From NCBI RefSeq assembly GCF_020342455.1, contig NZ_CP080506.1, positions 1,121,618-1,185,617 of the forward strand: 64,000 nt of DNA. The letters are read 5' to 3'. Source of the stretch: Profftia sp020342455 (GTDB lineage: Bacteria; Pseudomonadota; Gammaproteobacteria; Enterobacterales; Enterobacteriaceae). Below are positions 41,539-50,966 of the stretch, in pieces; the stretch's first letter is position 1; each line of letters starts with the position of its first letter. The translations under genes were made by a program, and so were the position numbers. The notes under the pieces are model-generated. The model was not told the DNA's origin, did not search any database, and saw nothing but the letters and a program-made list of their open reading frames with translations.

Positions 41539-42230
41539 TACCTATAATTAACATTAACGTAGATTTATTTACTACAAACATACTAATCAATCTATATTGA
41601 ATAAAGATCTTACTAATAAATATATGTATTATATTTTTATATATAATTAAAATCAATAATTAGGTAATTTAATAACTCATTAAATAGTAAGATAATTTTA
41701 TAATTATTATTATACGGATATATCTTATAATCATAATATAAAATTAATAGCGTGATTATTTTATATATTTCTATTAACTAGAAATATATGATATAAAATA
41801 GCACTAAATAAATCATGCTATATTTTCCTAACTTTCTATTAACTATCTACTCTTAATAGTTATAATTTATTTTGTATATATTTATTATAAGTAATTATAA
41901 TTTATAGAAATTATTTCAACTGTTATCAGAATATCTATCACAGTATAATCAATTTTATTTTAATACTATATATAAAAATATAGCATAATACATTATAAAA
42001 ATATTTTTATTACGCTAAACTTACTTAAGATATAAAAATAATTTAAATAGTAATACTAGTCTTTCTAAGAATGCTCTTTAGTAAAAGATATACTATTAAG
42101 TATATTGAGTAAATTTATTTTAAATAATCTACAATACAACATATTATGATAATATATAGTTTATTATATATTTAAATTTATTAGTGTCTTAGCACTATGA
42201 AAAGATTGATACGAACAAAAAGATAAACAT
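41539..42230. other. Spacer guaA/coaA
   Basis: 0.69 kb without a gene. It contains the two-part hairpin at 41748-41820. Nothing else is recognised. Confidence 0.45.
41748..41820 (+). repeat. Long two-part hairpin downstream of guaA
   Basis: The outer stem TAGCGTGATT/AATCATGCTA (10 bp, one G-T pair) encloses an inner stem whose left arm TATTTTATATATTTCTA pairs with the right arm apart from a 5-nt bulge (loop TTAAC). A TATTTTCC stretch follows on the plus strand. It could end the guaBA transcript or be a structured RNA. Confidence 0.5.
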
Positions 42231-43181
42231 ATGAAAAACAATAAATCATTGACTACACCATATGTACATTTTAATCGTCAACAATGGAATACATTGCATA
42301 ACCCAGTGCGATGTACTTTAACAAAAGAACAGATTACCAATTTAAAGATTATCAAAAAAGATCTTGCTTTAGAAGAAATTACTAAAATTTATTTACCTCT
42401 TTGTGTTTTATTACATTTTTATTTTAAATATTATATTCAGCATCAATGTAAACTTCAACAATTTTTAGGAAAACAGCTGATTCATATCCCTTATATTATA
42501 GGAATATCTGGTAGTGTAGCTGTCGGTAAAAGTACAATGGCACGTGTATTAAAAGTACTATTAAGTCATTGTACTGAGCACCTGAAAGTAGAAGTATTAA
42601 CTACTGATGTTTTTTTGTATACTAATAAAGTATTACAAAATCTTGGACTTATGAAAAAAAAGGGTTTTCCACAATCCTATGATATCCAGAACCTTATAAA
42701 ATTTGTTTCAGAAATTAAATCTGGTGCCCCACAAGTTATTGCTCCACAATATTCACATGTTATATATGACATAATTCCTAATAGCTACAAAGTTATTACA
42801 CAACCAGATATTTTAATTTTGGAAGGATTGAATATCCTACAAAGAAATATGGATTATTCCCATTCTGGTTTATATCCTATTTTTATTTCTGATTTTGTTG
42901 ACTTTTCAATATATATTGATGCATCTGAAGAGCTTTTAATGGATTGGTATATCCATAGATTTTTAATATGTCGTAAAGAAGCGTTATATAATCCCGATGC
43001 TTATTTTTATTACTATGCTCAGCTTACAGAATTAGAAACAATGGAAATTGCTATAAAAATATGGGAAGAAATTAACGGATTAAACCTAAAGCAAAATATT
43101 TTGCCAACTCGTGAACAAGCGAGTCTAATTATGACCAAAGGAAAAAATCATGTTATTGAAAATTTATACTTACGTAGATAA
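42231..43181 (+). CDS. coaA: Pantothenate kinase (type I)
   Basis: CoaA phosphorylates pantothenate, the first and regulated step of coenzyme A synthesis. The product has 316 residues, the E. coli length. The P-loop GSVAVGKST sits at about residues 95-103. LMKKKGFPQSYD and ILEGLNILQ are conserved, as is the C-terminal GLNLKQNILPTREQASLI. The catalytic Asp is kept, but the usual TTDGFL context reads TTDVFLYT, with Val for the conserved Gly. It is convergent with birA as in E. coli, but the thrU tRNA that flanks it there is 36 kb away here. Confidence 0.96.
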   Translation: MKNNKSLTTPYVHFNRQQWNTLHNPVRCTLTKEQITNLKIIKKDLALEEITKIYLPLCVLLHFYFKYYIQHQCKLQQFLGKQLIHIPYIIGISGSVAVGKSTMARVLKVLLSHCTEHLKVEVLTTDVFLYTNKVLQNLGLMKKKGFPQSYDIQNLIKFVSEIKSGAPQVIAPQYSHVIYDIIPNSYKVITQPDILILEGLNILQRNMDYSHSGLYPIFISDFVDFSIYIDASEELLMDWYIHRFLICRKEALYNPDAYFYYYAQLTELETMEIAIKIWEEINGLNLKQNILPTREQASLIMTKGKNHVIENLYLRR

Positions 43182-44163
43182 TTCAGTATAATTGAGTTAA
43201 TAAATTTTTTATAAAGAGTAATTGTTAATATTAAAAGTACGATTTTAATCTATCTTATCTTTAATGTGAAAACTAAATATTTTAACTAATAATGTTATTA
43301 TATTACCAATACAAATATATCTTATCTGAATATAGCTAAGATTCGTAATATACAAAAAGAGAAAATATTTTTTAAAATTTATAATTATTTATTCTAAGTA
43401 TACATAGTAATATACTATACAATGTAATTGTATGCTAAAAAAGAAATAATACTATATCAATCCTTTTAATTAAATTAAATATTAAATTTCTTATAGCGAT
43501 GAATAATTAATTTGTTATATTAAGGAAATAAGGTAATATAAACATATATAATTGAGATTAAAATAAAGATATTAGAAGATACTTCTTTATCAAAAATATA
43601 ATATATATGTAATACTACATATTACGGAGCACAAACAAAATACTGGTATAATGCTCTAACTGTGTTTTGTACTCTAATCTCTTATCAAGGTATAATATAA
43701 AGCTAGGGTGTATAAAAAACATAGAATACCTTTAGAATATAAATTCTGTTTTATTTTTAGTAAGAAAATATTAAAAATATAATTATAATAAATAAAAAAT
43801 ATTAAATTAGTAGAGAGTACGATGATAACTATCAATAAAAGAGCGGAGGTAGTTTAAAAACAATTAAACTCTATGATTACTATCATAAGGTAATAAGAAC
43901 TCTATTTATATAGTTGCTTTTATATTAAAGAAATATTATTTTAATATATACTATTTTATGAGGTTATAATTAATTAACAAATTCATCTTTATTGCATTTT
44001 AATAAAAATACCATATACTCAATTTATTGTTTATTGAGAATGCTAAATAGCCCTTATATTATAAGGGAATCTATTTTATGTAATAACATCATGTAATAAT
44101 ATTAATACAACTCTATGAAAAATAATTTTATGATATATATAAAAGAATATTTTATAAACACCT
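43182..44163. other. Convergent spacer coaA/birA with G+C richer islands
   Basis: 0.98 kb where E. coli has almost none. Two patches stand out from the A+T background: 43610-43725, with a 35-codon minus-strand frame (43615-43722) preceded by AAAGG, and 43810-43905, with three nested complementary pairs (AGAGT/ACTCT, ATGATA/TATCAT, AGTTTAA/TTAAACT). A hairpin CCCTTATA/TATAAGGG (44051-44067) lies 97 nt beyond birA and may be its terminator. No known gene is recognised. Confidence 0.4.
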
Positions 44164-45127
44164 TTAATGTATATCACGTAGTGATAGTGCACCACTAAAA
44201 AATCGTAGAATTTGACCCTCTCTAGATATCAGTAATGCTCCGTGGTTATCAATACCACGCGCAATACCATTAATTTTATATTTACCAATTAACATTTGAA
44301 CTGGTTTATCTATAAAATAATCTAAATCATACCAATGCTGTATAAAAGGAGATAATCCTTTTTTTTCAAAAAAAAATAGAGCTTTATATAGACGATTAAG
44401 TAAAAAAATAATTAATTCATTACGATTAATATTAATACCAGCTTGCCTTAAATCTACCCACTTTTGATTAATGATAGCAGTATCAACAGAGTGCATCGAT
44501 ACATTAATACCTACACCAATTACAGCATTAATTACATTATTTTTTTTATGAATTATCTCAACTAAGATACCTGCAAGTTTTTTATAATTTAAATATAAAT
44601 CATTTGGCCATTTTACTTTAATATTAACTACACCAAGTTCACGCAATATATCAGCAATCATAATCCCGATAACTAAACTCAGCCCTGTAATATATACAGG
44701 ACTTCTATAGAAACGCCAAAATATAGAAAAATAAAGATTAGAACCAAAAGGAGAAAACCAATGACGTCCGTGACTCCCACGACCCAATTGTTGATACTCT
44801 GCTATACAGGTATCTCCAGAACTAAGATTGTATATTCTATCAAGTAGATACTGGTTAGTAGATTCTACTACTGGTAGCACCTTAACTTTACTACCGTGAG
44901 GTAATCTTATAATTATATTATGTTCATCTAGTAATTGTATAGGTGTAGGTAAGCTATAACCATCAGGGAAAAATTAACACTTCTACTCCCCAGTGAAGGA
45001 GTATCTCTACATATTGTTTTATGACAACTTTATTTATACTTAAGACTTTACTAATATATTTACAATAATAAAATCTACCATCTGATAAAATATTAATTAA
45101 GTGTAACAAGATACTGGTATCTTTCAT
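44164..45127 (-). CDS. birA: Biotin-protein ligase BirA, split by a frameshift in its DNA-binding half
   Basis: BirA attaches biotin to the carboxyl carrier protein of acetyl-CoA carboxylase and, in E. coli, represses the bio operon through its N-terminal helix-turn-helix. The ATG at 45125-45127 overlaps the murB stop (ATGA). A 54-residue HTH piece (MKDTSILLHLINILSDGRFY... WGVEVLIFP) ends at TGA (44963-44965). The next frame continues DGYSLPTPIQLL and runs through the complete ligase domain to 44164. Joined by a +1 shift at TTTTTCCCTGAT the product is 320 residues (E. coli 321). The ligase domain alone may start at the GTG at 44880 (238 residues). It has WFSPFGSNLY, KWPNDLYL and KLAGILVEI (catalytic Lys). 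The loop GRGRRGRKW of E. coli reads GRGSHGRHW. Confidence 0.85.
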
Positions 45128-46161
45128 GATAGAACCTCAATAGCATTCACTTCACCCACAGAAGATATAAAACGAACTTCAGGTTCAAGCCATAAGCTAA
45201 ATTTTTGTGCAACACAATTTCTTACTAATCTTGCTAATTTAATAACATCATTGCTTGTAGCATGATCTAGATTAATAATAACTAAAGCTTGTTTTCGGTC
45301 TACTGCAGCACCACCTATTCGTAATCCTTTTAATGCACAAGAATCAATTAACCAACCTGCAGCTAATTTTACATCCCCTGAAATCTGTGGATAAGTTGGC
45401 ATTTTAGGATATTGAGATTTAATTTTAGTTGCAAATAATGAGCTTACAATAGGATTTTTAAAGAAACTACCAACATTCCCTATTTTTTTAGGATTTGGTA
45501 ATTTAATTCTTCTCATATTACATACATAATTAAAAACTTGTCTAGGAGTTACAGTCTTAGGAGAAAGTTTAACTAAATCTCCATAGTTTAGAATAGGATT
45601 CCATTTCTTATTTAATATTAATCCTACGGCGATAATTGCATAACCATATCTATATTTATGTATAAAAATACTATCTCTATAACCAAAATAACATTCCTCT
45701 GCCATTAAACGAAAATATTTATTTGTATATAAATTTAATACATCAACATATTCGCATACTCTTTTAAAATCAATACCATAAGCGCCAATATTTTGAATTG
45801 GTGCCGATCCTACACACCCCAAAATTAAGGCAAGATTTTCAAGACCTAATATTCCATGTTTAAGTGAGTATTTTACTAGCTTATGCCAATTCTCACCAGA
45901 ACCAACATGAAGCCTCCAACTGACACTATCTTCAGTAACTACTATACCTTTTATTCTGTTAAGTAATACAGTGCCAGCAAAATCCTCTAAAAATAAAACA
46001 TTACTACCTTCACCTAAAATAAGTACCGGTTCTTGGCGACAAACTGCATGATGCCATTCATCCACTAAAGTATCAATAGACTTAATAGTGGTTATATTTT
46101 TTGCTTGGGTATTAATTTTGAATGTTGTGAACCCAGTCAGCGACTTATAGCTATTATACAT
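45124..46161 (-). CDS. murB: UDP-N-acetylenolpyruvoylglucosamine reductase
   Basis: MurB reduces UDP-GlcNAc-enolpyruvate to UDP-MurNAc with NADPH and FAD, an early step of peptidoglycan synthesis. The product has 345 residues (E. coli 342). FAD-binding stretches PVLILGEGSNVLFLEDF and GCVGSAPIQNIGAYG are present. The catalytic residues lie in FGYRDSIF (Arg), GNVGSFFKNP (Ser, general acid) and LEPEVRFI (Glu). It is the first gene of the murB-birA pair, with an ATGA stop/start overlap that implies translational coupling. Confidence 0.97.
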   Translation of the reverse strand: MYNSYKSLTGFTTFKINTQAKNITTIKSIDTLVDEWHHAVCRQEPVLILGEGSNVLFLEDFAGTVLLNRIKGIVVTEDSVSWRLHVGSGENWHKLVKYSLKHGILGLENLALILGCVGSAPIQNIGAYGIDFKRVCEYVDVLNLYTNKYFRLMAEECYFGYRDSIFIHKYRYGYAIIAVGLILNKKWNPILNYGDLVKLSPKTVTPRQVFNYVCNMRRIKLPNPKKIGNVGSFFKNPIVSSLFATKIKSQYPKMPTYPQISGDVKLAAGWLIDSCALKGLRIGGAAVDRKQALVIINLDHATSNDVIKLARLVRNCVAQKFSLWLEPEVRFISSVGEVNAIEVLS

Positions 46162-48440
46162 TAAATAAAAATCTCATCTTAACTTAAATACTTTTTAATA
46201 TAACAAATTTATAATGTAATACTTATATAAGTATATATAATATTAGCTAAAGGTAAGTTAGTTGAGTTATTTTATTTTTTTGCTTTACCATATACTAAAT
46301 ATATAAAGTGGTATTAGAAATAAGGATAGCTCAATATGATAAAAATTTCTTTGATTAAAAATCATATATAATATAATTTTCTTATATTAAAATTTTTAGT
46401 AAACAGAAGATTTATGATCAAATAATATCATATCATAGATATGAATACTCCTTATAAATATTTTCATGTATAAATTTATTTAGCTTATATCCTATATTTT
46501 ATAGGAGTATTAATATTAATAAATAGATTATATATTAGAATAATTATATAAAAGATTGAATTATAACATTTTTATAAATTTAATTTATTAATTATTAAAG
46601 CAAAGTAGATAAAACTTTTAATATTATGGATTGATTTGTAATAAAATATACAGTATATATTCTATATCAACGTACTTCATCCGTTATATTGTATTTTATT
46701 ATTTATGGTTAAGAAGTATATATCTGCTGCATTTCAATAATTAAGTTTATATTAAAGCAATATAATTTAGATAAATAACATGTTAAAGTTTTTATACATA
46801 TACTTATAATATAAAGTTTATGCTCATTAATTTATTTATTATTTAATTACTTTATCTTACGTAAATTAGATTAAATCTAAATTTCTAAAAATGCAAATTT
46901 ATAATTTTTAATAATTATTTTCTATTATCTAGAAAATCATTATATTAATCCTCTTTAAAATTTCATAATTTAAATAAAAAAGTAACTAACGTTACGAATA
47001 TTAATAATAATGTATTAAAATTACATAGTACACTATAAAATATAATTAAAGAATTATAATGTTTATATTATAAATATAGTGATAATGTATGATATCAATC
47101 ATAACAATATTTAAAATTATTAAATTTTTATAATTTATTATTAAATTTATATTTAATTCAAACTAGATTAGTTTTTTGTGATATATCTGAGATTATACAT
47201 TATTTACTGGAGTAGTATTTTTATGTATATACTGCCTATATAAAATATATTAAACTCAAAGGAAACGCATAACATTAGTATACTATACTAATACAATCAA
47301 GGTACTATATAGAACTTATATTTTACTAAGAAATATAATATTATTATTAATATTCTTAATTATATACAGTAATAATTTAATAAAATTTTATAGCTACACA
47401 AAAACTTTAATACCACAAGTTATGTAGAGATAATTTAGTTTTTATAACTAGTGAATACTACTCAAATAACTTTAGTAAGTAAAGTTAATCTATGCTATAG
47501 ATATTTTATCTATCTAGATTATTATTAATCTAAAGTATCAATAAATTAGTAAAATTTTATTTATTATAAAGAAATTATATATATTATAAAGATTATTAAA
47601 TTGTATTAACAAGTATATTTTGTATTTTTAAATTAATACTGATTTATTGATTTACTTGCATTTGATATGCATCAGTGTTAATAATTAATAATTAATAGAT
47701 ACTAATAATAAAATATACTCTGCAAATATATAAAAATATAAACCTAATCATAATTTATTATTAGATAAGATAATATTTTTATTATACTTTGATTCTATTT
47801 ACATAAATACTTAACATTATTGATTAATAAAATATATAAAAAACATTATCCCAAGATATTATTACTTATCTGTATGCTTATTTTACCTATTTAAATTAGT
47901 TTATTAGAATAATTCGTACAGAGAGTATAGTAAATATTAGGCGAATTCAGATATGATAAAGAACATTTATCAAATATTCTAGAAGATGAATTAATGATCC
48001 AAATTTTTTATAACTAAATATTATAGGTAAATAATGATCACAATTATAATCTAACCTAATCATAATAAAATTAAATATAATTTTTATATTTATCCTTATA
48101 TAAAAATATAATCTACCTTATTAGATAATTCTTATTATAGAAGACTATTTTAAAATTTATTGTATTTCTAGAACCATACAAACTACTAAAGTGTAGTGAA
48201 TTAAATAAATAAAAATATATTTGATATATGATACATACCTACTACTTTGATATATTTCTATCTATATAAGTTATAAGTACATAGTATATTGGAATGTTAT
48301 ACTTAATCTGAATTGATCATATAATTTAATTTTTATAATCGTGTATGTAATTAAAAATATATTAAAATTACTAAAAAGTGTCTTTATTGAGATACAATAA
48401 GAAATGCATCATTAAAAATTAGTAGAGGGACAGTAGTTCC
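46162..48440. other. Gene desert between murB and gyrA (divergent)
   Basis: 2.3 kb, no gene recognised. Structures: TCATATC/GATATGA hairpin (46428-46444) and a 14-bp imperfect pair AATACTCCTTATAAA with TTTATAGGAGTATT (46444-46511, one bulge) whose right arm can alternatively pair locally as CCTATA/TATAGG (46491-46505). These lie 280-350 bp upstream of murB. Confidence 0.45.
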
Positions 48441-50966
48441 ATGAACAATCTTTCTAAAGAGATTACACTTGTAAATATCGAAGAAGAATTAAAAAATTCA
48501 TACTTAGATTACGCTATGTCAGTAATAGTAGGACGTGCATTACCAGATATTCGTGATGGTTTAAAACCAGTGCATCGTCGCGTTTTATTTGCAATGAATA
48601 TACTAGGTAACGACTGGAATAAAACTTATAAAAAATCAGCCCGTATTGTAGGTGATGTTATTGGTAAATACCATCCACATGGCGATAGCGCAGTATACGA
48701 TACTATCGTACGTATGGCTCAACCATTTTCAATGCGTTATATGTTAATTGATGGACAAGGTAATTTCGGTTCTGTAGATGGAGACTCAGCAGCTGCAATG
48801 CGATATACAGAAATACGTATGTCTAAAATTGCTCATGAACTATTAGTGGATTTAGGAAAAAATACTGTAGACTTAGTGTCTAACTATGATGATACTGAAC
48901 AAATTCCGTCAGTATTACCAACTAAAATACCTAACTTACTAGTAAATGGTTCTTCTGGTATAGCTGTAGGAATGGCAACTAATATTCCACCACATAATCT
49001 AGGTGAAATAATAAATGGATGTCTAGCCTACATTGATAATGAAAATATCTCAGTTGAAGGCTTAATGCAATATATTCCTGGACCTGACTTCCCTACTGCA
49101 GCAATTATAAATGGTCGTCGTGGTATTGAAGAAGCTTATCGTACTGGACGTGGTAAAATTTACATACGCGCTAAAACCACAGTAATATTAAATAAAAAAT
49201 CTGGACGAGATACTATTTTTGTTCATGAGATTCCTTATCAAGTAAATAAAGCACGTCTGATAGAAAAAATTGCAGAACTAGTCAAAGAAAAACGCCTTGA
49301 GGGTATAAGCGCTCTACGAGATGAATCTGATAAAGACGGTATGAGAATAGTAATTGAAATAAAACGGGACTTTGTAGGTGAGATAGTATTAAATCAATTA
49401 TATTCATTAACACAAATGCAGGTAACTTTTGGTATTAATATGGTAGCCCTTCATCAAGGGAAACCAAAACTTCTAACACTAAAGGATTTTTTAAAAGCAT
49501 TTATTAGTCATCGTCGTGAAGTTGTTACTCGCCGTACTATTTTTGACATGTATAATGCTCGAGATCGTGCGCATATTTTAGAAGGTTTATTAATTGCTCT
49601 TTCAAATATTGAGTTAGTTATACAGCTAATACGTAACACACCTAACGCTGCAGCAGCAAAAAAACATTTAGTTGCTAATCAATGGGAAATAAGTGCAGTT
49701 AAAACCATGCTAGAATGTACTGGTAATCAAGGAATAAGTAGATCAGATCTTTTAAAATGCGGTATACTTAATAATTATTATTATTTTACTGCACAACAAG
49801 CCCAGGCAATTCTAGATATTCGTTTACAGAGACTAACTAGTCTAGAGCATACAAAATTACTAGATGAATACAAATCTTTACTAAATCAGATAGCATCCCT
49901 TCTTTTAATTCTAAATAATCCTATCTGCCTAATGGAGGTTATTCGTGAAGAATTAATTACAGTTCGCAACGAGTTTAACGATAATCGTCGTACTAAAATA
50001 ACTAAGAATACTGCTGATATACACTTAGAAGATTTAATTTTAAAAGAAGATGTTGTAGTTACATTATCTCATCAAGGTTATGTAAAATATCAACCTCTTA
50101 ATGACTACGAAGCTCAGCGCCGCGGAGGTAAAGGTAAATCCGCTGCGCGTATTAAAGAAGAAGACTTTATAGACCGTCTATTAGTAGCTAATACACACGA
50201 TACTATTTTGTGCTTCTCAAGTCGTGGTCGTCTTTACTGGATTAAAGTTTATCAGTTACCTACAGCGAGTAGTAATGCTCGTGGTCGTCCAATAATTAAC
50301 TTACTACCACTAGAAACTAATGAACGAATTACTGCAATTTTACCAATACGAGGATACGAAGATGGACAACATGTATTTATGGCTACCTCACATGGTACTG
50401 TTAAGAAAACTGCACTCAACGAGTTTAGACATCAACGTAGCATTGGTATTATCACTGTAAATTTAAACGAAGGGGATGAGCTAATTGGAGTAGATTTAAC
50501 AAATGGTAATAACGAAGTAATGCTATTTTCTGCAGCCGGTAAAGTAATTAGATTTCCAGAAAACCAAGTACGTTCAATGGGGCGTACTGCAATAGGTGTT
50601 CGTGGTATAAAACTCCACGGTCAAGATCGTGTGGTATCATTAATTATTGCCCAAGAAAATAAAGAGATTCTTACAGTAACAGAAAATGGTTACGGAAAGC
50701 GTACTGCAGTAACGGAATATCCTACTAAATCACGTGCCACTCAAGGTGTTATTTCTATTAAAGTTAGTAAACGTAATGGTTGTGTAGTTAGTGCAGTTCA
50801 AGTTGAACCATGTGATCAAATAATGCTTATCACAAACACGGGTAAGTTAGTGCGTACCCGTGTTTGTGAAGTCAGTTTAATTGGTCGTAATACTCAGGGA
50901 GTAACGATCATTCGTACTACAAAAGATGAGCAGGTAGTAGGGTTACAACCTATTGTGGATCCTTAA
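48441..50966 (+). CDS. gyrA: DNA gyrase subunit A
   Basis: GyrA cuts and rejoins DNA during ATP-driven negative supercoiling with GyrB. The product has 841 residues (E. coli 875). The catalytic Tyr122 is in AMRYTEIRMSK; the quinolone region HPHGDSAVYDTIVRM has Ser83 and Asp87, the sensitive state. The C-terminal beta-pinwheel begins near residue 530 and holds the GyrA box QRRGGKG (residues about 560), needed for DNA wrapping. The acidic C-terminal tail of E. coli (about 34 residues, rich in Asp/Glu) is absent; the protein ends VVGLQPIVDP. GAGGGA precedes the ATG. Confidence 0.98.
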   Translation: MNNLSKEITLVNIEEELKNSYLDYAMSVIVGRALPDIRDGLKPVHRRVLFAMNILGNDWNKTYKKSARIVGDVIGKYHPHGDSAVYDTIVRMAQPFSMRYMLIDGQGNFGSVDGDSAAAMRYTEIRMSKIAHELLVDLGKNTVDLVSNYDDTEQIPSVLPTKIPNLLVNGSSGIAVGMATNIPPHNLGEIINGCLAYIDNENISVEGLMQYIPGPDFPTAAIINGRRGIEEAYRTGRGKIYIRAKTTVILNKKSGRDTIFVHEIPYQVNKARLIEKIAELVKEKRLEGISALRDESDKDGMRIVIEIKRDFVGEIVLNQLYSLTQMQVTFGINMVALHQGKPKLLTLKDFLKAFISHRREVVTRRTIFDMYNARDRAHILEGLLIALSNIELVIQLIRNTPNAAAAKKHLVANQWEISAVKTMLECTGNQGISRSDLLKCGILNNYYYFTAQQAQAILDIRLQRLTSLEHTKLLDEYKSLLNQIASLLLILNNPICLMEVIREELITVRNEFNDNRRTKITKNTADIHLEDLILKEDVVVTLSHQGYVKYQPLNDYEAQRRGGKGKSAARIKEEDFIDRLLVANTHDTILCFSSRGRLYWIKVYQLPTASSNARGRPIINLLPLETNERITAILPIRGYEDGQHVFMATSHGTVKKTALNEFRHQRSIGIITVNLNEGDELIGVDLTNGNNEVMLFSAAGKVIRFPENQVRSMGRTAIGVRGIKLHGQDRVVSLIIAQENKEILTVTENGYGKRTAVTEYPTKSRATQGVISIKVSKRNGCVVSAVQVEPCDQIMLITNTGKLVRTRVCEVSLIGRNTQGVTIIRTTKDEQVVGLQPIVDP

